The position numbers and the translations under genes were made by a program. From Chara braunii (Eukaryota > Streptophyta > Charophyceae > Charales > Characeae), in assembly GCA_003427395.1 (NCBI GenBank), contig BFEA01000220.1:46106-110105 (forward strand): a stretch of 64,000 nt of DNA, given 5' to 3'. This document shows, piece after piece, positions 32,612-43,017 of the stretch; position 1 is the first letter of the stretch, and the number at the start of each line of letters is the position of its first letter. Below the pieces are notes generated by a model. It did no database searches and was not told the DNA's origin. It saw only the letters and a list, made by a program, of their open reading frames with translations.

Positions 32612-33163
32612 GCGTGTGTTCTTATTTTATATATTTGTTAAGAGTGATGTGCGTTATCGTGTCGTTTGGAGTGTGTGCGTGTGTGTATTTTGTTATCTCT
32701 GTGTTGTTAGAGTGGTGTGCGCGTGGTGTGTTGGATGCGTCCTAGTCGACCGACGACGAGTCGCGCTTGGGACCTCAGCCCCCCCGAGATGTCGGTTCGT
32801 GTGCGGGTCCAATAGGCGTATTACCGCACGTACCCCCTATACTACAGCGAACGAGAAACGCCTTCGGCTGGTCCACCTCTGCGATTGCAGTTGATCAACT
32901 TTCGTATTGTGGACTGGTAGCTCGGCGGGGATACGCCCACCGATAGGAGGTGACAGCTCCCGTAAGGTGGAGGTAAGCTATGCCTCGCGTAGGCCCTATC
33001 CTGTCGTAGGGGCTCACGAGAGGTATGGCTGGCGCACTTGGTCTGGGCGGCCTAAGGAAGCTCCATTTGCGTGTTCGTGTCGAAGTTGGTCCAACTCCTG
33101 CGTGACGCAGCCGAGAGGGTCCCGCGCTGCCGTGCGTGGTGTCGGACCGATGCGCTCAACAGG

Positions 33164-33181
33164 TGGCACCGTTGCCGGGGA
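33164..33181 (+). other. primer binding site, tRNA-Asp type
   Basis: TGGCACCGTTGCCGGGGA lies 2 bp after the 5' LTR. It is complementary to the 3' end of plant tRNA-Asp (expected TGGCGCCGTTGCCGGGGA) with one mismatch. tRNA-Asp priming is known in plant Ty3-like elements, for instance some of the Tat group. Confidence 0.8.
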
Positions 33182-33564
33182 TAACGGAAGCCTATCGTTG
33201 TCCCTGGTGGAACGACATCCGGGTATGAGAGTGAGGGAGAAACTAGGCATATGAGTGAGTAAGGGAAAGACTATAAGATGGACGGTATGGTGATCTATAT
33301 GAATGTGGGATGAATGATTGATTGATTGGCGGCTTGGATGACGACTTGAATAAGGCAAGTGTGTGAGGAGATCTTATGGTAAGGGTAGACCTTATCTATG
33401 TAGGCCTAAGGGAGAATGAGAAGAGAGATGTCTGTCAGGTCTAGAGCGTCGGATGCTTGAGGGGTCAACCCGATAGGGTCGTGAAGGATTGAGTCGCTGA
33501 GTGGGGTCTTTCGTCCTATCGTTTTTTATAACAGGAAGTTTGAAGCCGGAGGCGATTGGTCAAA
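33182..33564 (+). promoter_or_regulatory. untranslated leader with acceptor-like splice site before gag
   Basis: Between the primer binding site and the gag start there is no open frame of note. A pyrimidine-rich stretch ending GTTTTTTATAACAG (AG at 33533-33534) lies 30 bp before the gag ATG and has the form of a 3' splice site. GTAAGG at about 33379 could act as a donor. This is inference only. Confidence 0.35.
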
Positions 33565-36500
33565 ATGCCAGAGGAGATGGCGGACGGGGGGAGAAGGCTT
33601 GTGACTCTCGACGACCTCATCGATGCCTTGGACAAGCGCGAGAGGACGTCGAGCAATGTCCCAAAGGTCGAGACATTCCATTTCAAGGGGGATCAGGTAT
33701 CTGACTGGTTGGATCTGACAGAGCAGGCGCTGGTAGGGCTGTCAGATGAGGTCAAGCTCAAGCGGGTTCTAAGGTACGTCCTGCATAGTCACCATCGGGA
33801 AGTAAGTAAGGTCGTGGACGCCGCCGGTGGCAGTTGGACGAAGTTTGGGACCTGATGCGGAGGAAGTACAGGCTGGGGGATGGCCTGTTGACCATGGCCG
33901 GCTTGGAGGCCATGAATAAGGAAGACTTCTCTACCATCGGGGCGTTCGTGCACGAATTTAAGAAAAAGGCGAGGAAGGTGCACGGGATTTCGGAGGAGGC
34001 GCAGTGCGCCACATTTATGAGATTGCTTACGGGCTCGGAGGCCGCAGAATTGACAAAGCATGGGGAAGGGAGTGAGAAGCTCACCTGGACAACTATAGAT
34101 AAAGGAGTGGAAGAAGGGAGCCTGGACCAGGTGGAGCAGCACCAGATGCGGCTGCAAAGGCGTAAGAGGAAGGAAAGGGATGCTACCGCATCCGGGACCC
34201 CAGGGGTAAAAAGGATTGTTACGGACGTGTTGGCAGCATTAGGGTAGGACAATGAGGCGGAAATACAGAAAAGAGGGGTGACTGTGGCGCAGGGTCGGGC
34301 GTCAGGGGCAGTAGATGAGGAGGCTGGGCGCGAAGACTATGGTGGGGAGGAGACGGGTTCCCAAGCCCTGACTAAGGCCCAGAGGAAGCAACGTAACTTG
34401 CTGCAGGGAGGGCAGGGATCAGGGAAGGGGCAGGCTCCCCAAGCCATCGCCTATCGCCGCGGCCTCGTCTCCGCCAGCAGGATCATCGCACATGGGGCCG
34501 CTGCCAACTTGTGGACACTGGGTGCCGCATTGTCAGTCCGCGCCCTGGCCCAGTTGCAACCACTGTGCCTCGTGTGGAGGGAGTCAAACCCACACGGGAC
34601 ACATGGTCCCCTATTCGGGCCCATCGGCAAGTATGGGTCCCCCGAGCTATCCGGCAACCCAAGGCCAGCCTGTGGCCCAACCGCCGCCCTCCCAACAGGC
34701 CTCGCAGGTTAGTGTGGCCGGGGGAGGGAGCCAAGGACAAGGCGGGCAAGGCAATGGGGGCCGGGGCCAAGGGGGCCGAGGAGGGGGTGGCCGGGGGTAA
34801 GGAGGAAGTGGTGGGGGCCGCGGGGGTGGTTGGAATAATCAAGGAGGTCAGAGCGAGGGCGGCCAAGGCAGCCAGGAGGGGGGCCAGGGATATGGGAGGC
34901 CCCGCTTCGATTGGCGGAATGCAACTTGTTGGCATTGCGGTGAGGTGGGCCACACCATACGGTTCTGCCAACAGCGTCGGAACGATGAGCTGGCGGGACT
35001 GATCTCCTCCTGTATGGACGGGGACATATACGATAGGTGGGGGAAGCACATCGATCCCAAGACCCCGGGAGGAATCAGGCAGGAAACCCTCAGGCGAGCG
35101 GCGGCAGGGCCACTAGCAGCCCCAACGATGTTCAGGATATGGCAGGAAAGGGAGGACCCGGGGGTGAGGGTCGAAGAGATCGTGGATGAGAGTGAGGAAG
35201 TGACTCAACAACTAAAGGCAGGGGCTATAAAGGAGAAGCCTATAGTCGTTGAGTCAGACGATGAGGCGCAGGAGGTGGTAAGAAAGTTAGCCTCAACCAT
35301 CCTGGAGAGGATGAAGGACCTACTTGCGAAGGTGGGCAGGTACCAGGAACGATTGAGAGTGATGTGTGAAGAGGCCCGGGAGTGGGAAATGAACCTTCCT
35401 GAAGTAATGCGCTATGGGTCCGGCCCAGAGTCGTCATCAAGACCGCAAGGGTGTCCAAGCGTGGCAACAGTCGAGGCAGGTCCTAGGTCAGGGATGACCT
35501 TCAGGCCCCCTACGTCGCATGGAAGGGTACCACATGCCGCGCAGACTAGGGGCCAAAGTAAGGCTACCGCTAGTCAAGGGCCTAGCCAAGCACCTGGCCG
35601 GACGCCTCCTCGAAGGGAACCTGAGCCTGAACGTAGGAAAGAGGTAGTGGAGGTTCAGGAGGAGGAAGAGGAGGGTGATGACGAAGAGCATAAGAAGCTC
35701 CGGCATGAGGAGGACCAACGAGCCGAGCAGAGGGCCAAGAAGAGAGGGATTCAGGGCGGGGCGGAGCCGAGCCTGCACGACGGCGCGCCAAAAAGGAAGA
35801 AGTACGCGGTCCGGCTAGAGGAGGGCTTTGACGTGGAGCGAATGGTGGACAAACTCTTGGAGGGTCACAACGATTTGATGAATCTTAAAGACATCTTGGC
35901 GTCAGCACTGAGGCTCCGTGGTGAGCTGAAGGGGCGGCTCTCACGAAAGTTAGTGCCCAACGTCCACCTGAGCTCGATTTTGCCCAGGGACATAGAGTGG
36001 ACAGAGGCGGGGACCAGGATGGATTGGAAATGTGTGGCATGTGGGTTGGTGGATCTGAAGGTGAGAGACCAGCCGAGCATCGCAATGGTGGACACAGGCG
36101 CTGAGATGAATATCATCAGGGAGCGGGACGCGACCATGCTAGGGCTGGAGGTTGACCATTCGGACCATGGTGTGCTGCACGGTGCCAACTGTAAGGCAAT
36201 TTTCTGCGGCACCGCGTCTAATGTGATGGTGGAAATTGGGAGGGTAAGGGCGCGAACGTGCTACATGGTCATGCCCGATGTCGACCACCCTATCCTTCTG
36301 GGGAGGTCGTTCCTCTGCCGAACGGAGACCTTGGTCTTCAATAGGCATGAGGGGACGATGATCCTGACCCTATCTGATCCGGCCTGTGGGAACTACGAAA
36401 TCATCAAGTGTCGGAACACAGGGCCCGGAAGTGGGAGGAATAGGCTCAACCTCGGCTCCTTTACCTTCGAGGAGTCAGAGTACGCGCGACAAAGGCTCCG

Positions 36501-36717
36501 GGAGGAACAAGAGGAGGAAGGAGCGGGCGAGGTATTGTCCCTGAGCCTCAGCGATGTAAATAAGGCAATGGAGGTGGTGGCGGCGCATGATATGGCGGAC
36601 CCTGAAGCTATAAAGGCATTGAGGGAGCAGGTCCTAGAGAGCCCTCAGGTGGGAGAAGTGGAACTGATCTATTGGCTTCCAGGAAGGAAAGGGGACCTTG
36701 CGATGGCCCAGGCCTGA
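33565..36717 (+). pseudogene. retrotransposon gag and protease, broken
   Basis: The ATG at 33565 opens a Gag that continues through a frameshift near 33840, a TAG at 34245, a frame change between about 34400 and 34490, and a TAA at 34798. It then stays open to 36717. The capsid-like part covers about 33600-34230. A Gly/Gln-rich stretch (about 34710-34890) leads to a CCHC zinc knuckle, CWHCGEVGHTIRFC, at 34927-34968, which binds RNA in this family. An acidic, charged linker follows. The aspartic protease has its active site DTGA at 36091 (MVDTGAEMNIIRE) and the ILLGRSFL flap-end motif at about 36295. Gag would form the particle and the protease would cut the polyprotein. The frame is lost again near 36700. 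Confidence 0.85.
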
Positions 36718-38405
36718 ACGACAAGTCGGCCTTTTTTAGGGGAGGGCTTAAGCAGGGCTCCCAAAGGCGGTACAAGACTGTAGATAAGAAGTGTTGCCCA
36801 ATCCTCGTGCTTGTTACAGAGGATGACGAGGCCTATTATGAGCGGGAGCGGAGACTGATCAGACGAATGCGGGAGCGTGCGTAGGCAGGGTCGTGCCATA
36901 TTAGTGATGAGAACGAGGAGAGGCTGATAATTGGCGAACCTGGCTTCCTTTCGCCCCAGGAGAGGACCTTGATTGTAGAGACAATGAAGAGGAGGCATTG
37001 CGCATATGCGTTTAATGATGACGAGCATGGGAGGTTGGACGTGGATAAGATCCCAATGATACGAATCCATACCGTCCCACACGAGCCATGGAATCTGAGG
37101 GGCGCGCGATATCTGAATCCGGATGAAGAGAAGAAGGTGGTGGACTACCTGGACGGGAAAATGCGGACGTACATGACAGACTACTCCAGCGGACCGTATG
37201 CCTCCCCTTGGTTTTGCTTCATCAAGCCGAACGGGACGCTACGGTGGGTGCAGGACCTGCAACGTTTGAATGCGGTGACGGTGCGGGACGCAGGAGGATT
37301 GCCGAACGCGGACGCCCTGTCGGAGTCATGTGCAGGGAGGCCTATAATCTCACTTATAGACCTTTATTCTGGGTATGATCAGTTTCCTGTATACCCACCG
37401 GATAGGCCGGTGATGGCAATGCATACGCCAAGGGGGTTGATCCATATGAATGTGGCCCCTTAGGGATGGACTAATGTGGTGGCGATGGTGCAAAGGCACA
37501 TGATTAGGGTCATGCAAACGGTTAGTTCACATATCACTCAACCCTACATTGACGATTTGGCGGTCAAGGGCCCAAAGGAGAAGGAGGAAGACGAAGTGAT
37601 GCCAGGAGTGAGGCGGTTCGTCTGGAAGCATATCCAGGATATTGATCAGGTTCTGGGTCTGCTGGAAGAGCATAACTTGACGGCGAGCATCCCCAAGTCA
37701 AAGCACTGTATGAGGGAGGCCACGATTCTAGGCTTTGTCTGCAATGAGAAGGGGCGAAGGCCCGATGCGAAGAAAACGGACAAGATCCTAGAGTGGCCAG
37801 TCCCCTTTCAGTCGATAACGGATGTGAGAAGCTTCCTTGGGACCTGCGGGTTTTGGAGGAGTTTTGTGAAGGACTTCGCCACTAAGACGGAGCATTTGAG
37901 GAAGCTGGTGCGTCAGGATCAGGAGTGGGTCTGGGGTGAAGACCAGGAGAAAGTTGTAGAAAGGATGAAGGGAGAATTCAAGGAAGGAGGCTTGGTGCTG
38001 GGAGCGCCAAATTATGAGGCCACGGAGGAAAAGACATTCGTGGTCGAGACGGATGCTGGGCCAACTGCCTTAGGAGGGGTCCTGATTCAGGCAGATGCGG
38101 ATGGGAAGGAGAGGCCGCTAAGGTTCGAAAGTCGTACTCTCAATACGACTGAGAGAAATTACTCGCAGTTTAAGAAGGAGATGTTGACGGTGCTCCATTG
38201 CCTAAGGACCTTCCGGAACTATATCTTTGGCAGGAGGCTCATTTTGAGGGTGGACCCTACTGCGCTTGCGTGTTCCCTGAAAAGTTATACTCCATCTGAC
38301 CCAACCATCACGAGGTGGTTGACTTACATTTGGATGTTTAACTTTGAGTTGGAGAGGATTCCAGGGGACAAAAACAGGGCGGATGGGCTGAGCCGTATCA
38401 ACTAG
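36672..38405 (+). pseudogene. retrotransposon reverse transcriptase and RNase H, broken
   Basis: This continues pol in another frame after the protease. In-frame stops lie at 36882 (TAG), 37461 (TAG, within a P-Q-G-W-T-N-like motif where Q is usual) and 38403 (TAG). RT motifs: FCFIKPNGTLRWVQDLQRLN, LIDLYSGYDQ with the first catalytic Asp at 37359, and YIDD at 37545-37556, which carries the other two. The connection domain leads to RNase H: ETDAGPTALGGVL with its Asp at 38052, SRTLNTTERNYS, KEMLTVLHCL and the VDPTALA site. All catalytic residues that I can place are intact despite the stops. There is a single RNase H domain. I see no second, archaeal-type one as in Tat elements. Confidence 0.9.
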
Positions 38406-40127
38406 GATGGGGCGGGCCAGGAGTCAATTGAGGATACCCCACCAGTCGACGGGTTCTTGGATCAGGAGGAGGATGTCCGCCTCCACATAAACAAATGGTC
38501 GTTGAGGGTGCCTAGCTGCGTCACGCATCCCATATGGCTAGCGCCAATGGGGTACGAGCGAAAGGAGGAGTTGGTTGTCAAGCCCTTCCAAGAAGAGGAT
38601 CCGTGGGGGAGTAGGGATGTTGGATGGATGATGAAGTTGGCATTGGCTGGTACACATAGTCCGACGGAGGAAGTGAGGACGATAAAGGAAGGCCCAACCC
38701 AGGTAGAGGAGCATGAGCAATTAATGGGAGGGATGTATTTGCTCACTAATACGCTCCTGCAGGGGAACTTTAACCAGAGGGGCTCATTTGGTCCTGAGGA
38801 GAGTGAACTTCTTGTTCCTGAAAGTCAGGACGATGAGTTCGAAGAGGGAGAGATCAAGGAGGCGTTTCGCGCAAAAGAGTATGATGGGATCTATCGGGAA
38901 TCGGGGTAACTTCTGTCACGCGAGATAAGGGATAGAGACGCAAGTGCGAAAGCCCAGAAGATGAGGCATCTCTACGTAGTAAGAGATTGCCATCTGTTTA
39001 TAAAGCGACAGGTTGGGAACCCCAAGAGGATCGTATATGGGAGGAAACGACGGATCGATGTCATAGCAGCCCTACACGATGGTATAGCAGGGGGGCACAT
39101 AGGGGTTAGTGCCACGTGCGCAAAGATAAGCGAGTTATACCATTGAGATGGAATGCTGACTATGGTCATCAAGTACTGCCAGTCATGTGTACCTTGCCAG
39201 CAGAGGTCAGCGCAAAGGCCTGGGAAGCCTCTGCACCCCAGGTTGGAAAGGGAAGTGGGTGCAGTCGTGCACTTGGACCTGTTGTTTATGCCACTCTGGG
39301 AGGATGGAAGTAACTATATCTTCGACGCACGGGACAACCTTACCGGATTCGTGGACGGTCGGGTTATTCACACAAAGACTGGTCCAGTTTTAGCAAGGTG
39401 TATCGAAGAGTACTACCTGCGCTATCCGTTTGTCAGAGAATTTGTGATGGACCGGGGGTCGGAATTCACCTGTAACGAGGTGCGGACCTTACTTGCGGGG
39501 TATGGCGTGGTAGCAAACTATACTACTGCCGCGCACCCCCAAGTAAATGCACATGTGGAGAAGGGGCACAGTACCATCACGAATCTTCTGGCCAAATGGA
39601 CTGAGGGAAGGCCTAACCAGTGGCCGAAGTTCCTGAGAGCAGCTTTCTTCGTGGAAAATGTTACAGTAAAAAAGACTACCAAGTATCCGCCAGCCACCCT
39701 ATGGTACGGGAGGCATGCCACCTTTCCCATAGAAAGTTTCATGAAGACGTGGAGGCGCCAGGACTTGGAAGTGAACTTGTCTTTCAAAGAACTGCTCGAT
39801 ATTCGGGCGCGGCAGGTGGGAGCGGCTGAGGAAAGGCTGCGAGAAGCCGCTGGTCAGGTAGAGAGAAACCGTATGGCGGACAAGATGGGATGGGACCAGA
39901 TGGTCCGTGTAAGAAAGGATCTGCTGAAGGTTGGAGATGTGGTACTGCTGTATGACTCCTCGCTGGAAAAACAATGGTCTAGGAAACTCGACAAACGGTG
40001 GCTGGGACCCTGTAGGATCGTGCGGTGTGGCGAGTTTGGGGCCTACCAAATTGAAGAGCTGGATGGGGCGGGGTGGCAGGACTGGGTATCAGGGACAAGG
40101 CTGAAGAAGTTCGTGGCCAGGGAATAG
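38406..40127 (+). pseudogene. retrotransposon integrase with preceding linker, broken
   Basis: It lies in the same frame as the RT part, after a linker (38406-38906) of acidic character. Stops: 38907 (TAA) and 39144 (TGA, in a Y-W-D-G-M-like motif where W is usual). The zinc-binding HHCC domain is seen as LHDGIAGGHIG (His at 39075 and 39096) and CQSCVPC. The catalytic core has Asp at 39276 (VVHLDLLFMP), Asp at 39450 (VMDRGSEFT) and Glu at 39558 (NAHVEKGHSTI), a complete DDE triad that would insert the cDNA. The C-terminal GPY/F-like module is KLDKRWLGPCRIV. There is no chromodomain. The frame ends at a TAG at 40125. Confidence 0.9.
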
Positions 40128-40264
40128 ATAAGGGACCATGAGACCTCGTTAGGAATAGAGTCTTGCCCAGGTATTACCCATGTTAGATGATTAGATAGAT
40201 GACTGATTGAAGTGGATGGATGTGGAGTGTATGTGGGATTTCCCTAAGCCAATAGGCTCAGTTG

Positions 40265-40310
40265 CTGACCCTGCTGTGTGCCTGTTTGCTGTCTCTCGCC
40301 TGTTGTGCAG
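40265..40310 (+). promoter_or_regulatory. acceptor-like splice site before the second Gag-like frame
   Basis: CTGAC (40265-40269) fits a branch point. A pyrimidine/TG-rich tract and TGTTGTGCAG ending at 40310 fit a 3' splice site, 22 bp before the ATG at 40333. The layout parallels that before gag, and would allow the downstream frame to be made from a spliced RNA. No experimental support. Confidence 0.4.
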
Positions 40311-40332
40311 GTCTGACTTTTCAAAGGCAATC

Positions 40333-43017
40333 ATGCAGAGGGGCGGGAGGGACGCACGGCCACGGCAGGAGCCCCAGAGGGCAGCGGGGAGAGGCGAGCA
40401 GCACAAGCCGCCTAGGAGGGAGCCTACACCTGAGTTCGATGACGATAATATAGAGCTCTTCCTTGACGTGTATCGGGATCACGCGGCACAGGGAGGGTGG
40501 TAAGTGGCGGAGAGGATTCACCACTTTAGGGGTATAGGGCGATTTGAGGAGCCTGTCACTCAGATATGTGAGGAGGCCCTGACTTGGCCAGATGTGGAGG
40601 CAGGGATGTAGAGACTGAGGGCTTCGCCCAGGGGACGTGACGGCATGCCCATTCGGTTAGAGGAAGGGAACGTGGAGGAGTTTATTCCCGCGTATGAGCA
40701 CTACATGTTGAGTCAAGGGATTGCGCGGGAGGAGTGGGTACAGGCCCTACTTATTTGGACGAGGGGGGCAGAGAGGCCGGTGGCCAGACAGATCCGGGAG
40801 AGAGCTCGAGATTGGGAGGACTGCCAGGCCCAGCTCAGGAGGGCGTTCGGACGGCCAGAGCGTGAGAGGCCCGAGCCCAGGGTCGAGAGGCGAAGGCGAA
40901 GCAAGAGGCCAAGGGAACCAGCGCCGAGAGAGGTGGGGCTGGCCAGAGAGAGGAGGAGGGCCCCGGCACAGCGGGAGGATGATTCCGCAGGGCCCGCATC
41001 GGCGGAGGAGTCGTTCCCTGCTTGTGGCCTCCGGGCAGTTGAGTTTCGGCGGATTACGAGCGAGGAACTGAGACCGCCCTCACCGTTGCCATCAGGGCAG
41101 GAGTTGGACATACCAGGAGAGACGCCATTCCGGAGCTTAACGACTCACCTTGATGTATCTCGACGGGAGGCCTCACGGTTGGGGGAGGGCTCAATTGAGC
41201 CGGCGCGCTATGTGCCGTTGGAGGAGCCTTTGGACCCCGAGACGGAGACGGACATGCGAGACTGAGAGGGGCCGCAGGATCCTGGGATGGAAGCCGAGCA
41301 GTCGGATCCGGTACGGCCTCAGGGCGGGGAGGTGATCACGGCCGGAGACGATACCCCTCCATGCTCCCCAGTTCCAGAGCCAGCACATCATTCATGGCCA
41401 GAGGGGATTCCTGAGCCAGGCAGCAAGGAGATTGCAGAGTTTCCCCAAGAGATCACTGCGGTGCCTGAGCAGGAGGCAGAGATGGAGGAGCAGGGGGCGG
41501 GTGAGGGAGCGAGGATGGAGGCGATTCACGATTTACCCTCCGTTGTACCCGCGATCGAGCGCCCAGCTATCGAGGAGCCTATACAGGAAGGGCTACCGCC
41601 GGCATTGCCGAGTACGAGCGAGAGGATGGGTGCCGAGGCGTCGACTCCGGAAGGCCAGGGGCCGCGAGTGAGAAGAGCCCCAAGAGAAACCCGCGAAGAG
41701 AAGTCCACCAGAGTGTGAGTCTGTTTGGATGAAATACACGCGAGGCAGGCTGAGATGGAGGCAACAGGGATAGAGCCGACGCCGCCGGTCGAGCCCAAGA
41801 CGAGCGAGCAGAGGATCGACGAGTTGTGGGTCAGATATGAGAGCCAGAGGGATGCAGCCTGACAGAGGTCATGAGAGACGAGACAGGCGGACGAGGAGGC
41901 GGGTGAGCTGACGGAGATGGGGGACTTGGGGTTCTCTGTGACTAGGATGGCGATCGAGCTCGGGGATAGGAGGATGCGCGAGGTGGAAGTTACACCGTTC
42001 CAGCGGTATAGCCTACTAGACGACGAGGTCACGACCAGGAGGTTGGAGGTGGAGCACCTGACTACTCAGCTTGCGGAGGAGAGGGCGAGGAGCCAGGCCC
42101 GAGAGGTCAAGTGGGAGAGGAGATTTGGGGAGATGGCAGCCATTGTGGACAGACTCTCGGCAACCTGGGAGGCTAGTCAGACAGGACGAGTTGGTGCCGA
42201 TGGCCAGGGCCGGGGGATGCACGCTTCGCCGATTCGGGGAGCAGCGGTGGAGGCCCCTCGACAGGCCGGGCCAATGGGGGAGGTGCCCTTGGACATGGCC
42301 GAGGAGGAGGGTGGCGCACAGGAGTCGCTTATGGCTATGTCCACGGAGAGGAGAGGCTCGCATTCGCATGAGCTGGCGGCAGCCATGGGGATAGGTACCC
42401 CACAGGAGAGGCCTTGGAGACTCGACACTTCAGAGTACGCCCCGAGGTTGGGAGAGCTGAGGGCGGAGCTGGGCTCTTGGGCCACACGGACAGACTCGGG
42501 AGGACCTGATTCAGGGCGGCAGCAGCAACAGGAGGTCACGAGTGAGCCGGCCGCCGTTGCAGGCTCTCAGCCGTCAGGAGCATGTGGGGATGTGGTTGTG
42601 ACAGAGAGGCCTCATGAGGAGGGACCCCGAGAGCTGGACACGTCAGATTACAGGCCAGTGAGCACAACCATACGGGAGGGTGAGAGTGTTGAGGCTATGG
42701 AGTCCGGACCTCAGGGCCACATGGGATTACCCTCGTGTCATGAGGTGACCACTGAGACTATGGGGACGCCTTCAGCATTGAGTTCCCAGGGGAGAAAGAA
42801 GAAGACTACCAGGTGGCACGATACCTCCTGCTTTTGGTGCAAGGAGGAAGGGCATAGAGCCGTGAACTGCCCAGAACTCCTCGAGGATAAGGCCGAGGGG
42901 CGAGTTGCGGAGTTCAACGGCAAGTTCTATAACAGGCAGGGCAGGATAGTGGAGCGGGCTCCAGATGGGGGCAGGGCTCAGTTATATAGGCAGAACCAGG
43001 AGGAACTGTGTAAGTAG
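40333..43017 (+). pseudogene. second Gag-like frame downstream of pol, with coiled coil and CCHC knuckle, broken
   Basis: The ATG at 40333 (MQRGGRDARPRQEPQ) opens a single frame of about 894 codons, broken only by in-frame stops at 40501, 40609, 41263, 41716, 41860 and 41872, with no frameshift. The N-terminal third has a capsid-like helical region: DDDNIELFLDVYRDH, then VEEFIPAYEHYMLSQGI, WVQALLIWTRGAERPVARQI and LRRAFGRPE. A long Glu/Pro-rich acidic middle follows, then a coiled coil around codons 550-610 (LEVEHLTTQLAEERARSQAR), and a zinc knuckle CFWCKEEGHRAVNC at codons 833-846. This is the architecture of a Gag, not of an envelope protein (no signal peptide or membrane segment). Its zinc knuckle differs from that of the first Gag. 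Its role is unknown. A nucleic-acid-binding particle or accessory protein is inference. Confidence 0.75.

Larger units (their letters stand above)
25136..33161 (+). repeat. 5' long terminal repeat, about 8.03 kb
   Basis: It starts TGTCGGGGC and ends CTCAACA, then GG and the primer binding site. From left to right it holds a GC-rich part with U6-like modules (26316-26830), a hairpin array (28955-29905), a 124-bp tandem array (30180-30770), a stretch rich in N (31655-32611) and a GC-rich end. The many minus-strand open frames in 26280-27857 are identical in both LTRs and carry no protein signature. I treat them as chance frames in GC-rich DNA. Confidence 0.85.

Noticed and set aside
40333-43017. 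An envelope-like gene after pol
   Set aside because: No signal peptide or membrane segment is seen. The zinc knuckle and coiled coil indicate a Gag-like protein instead.
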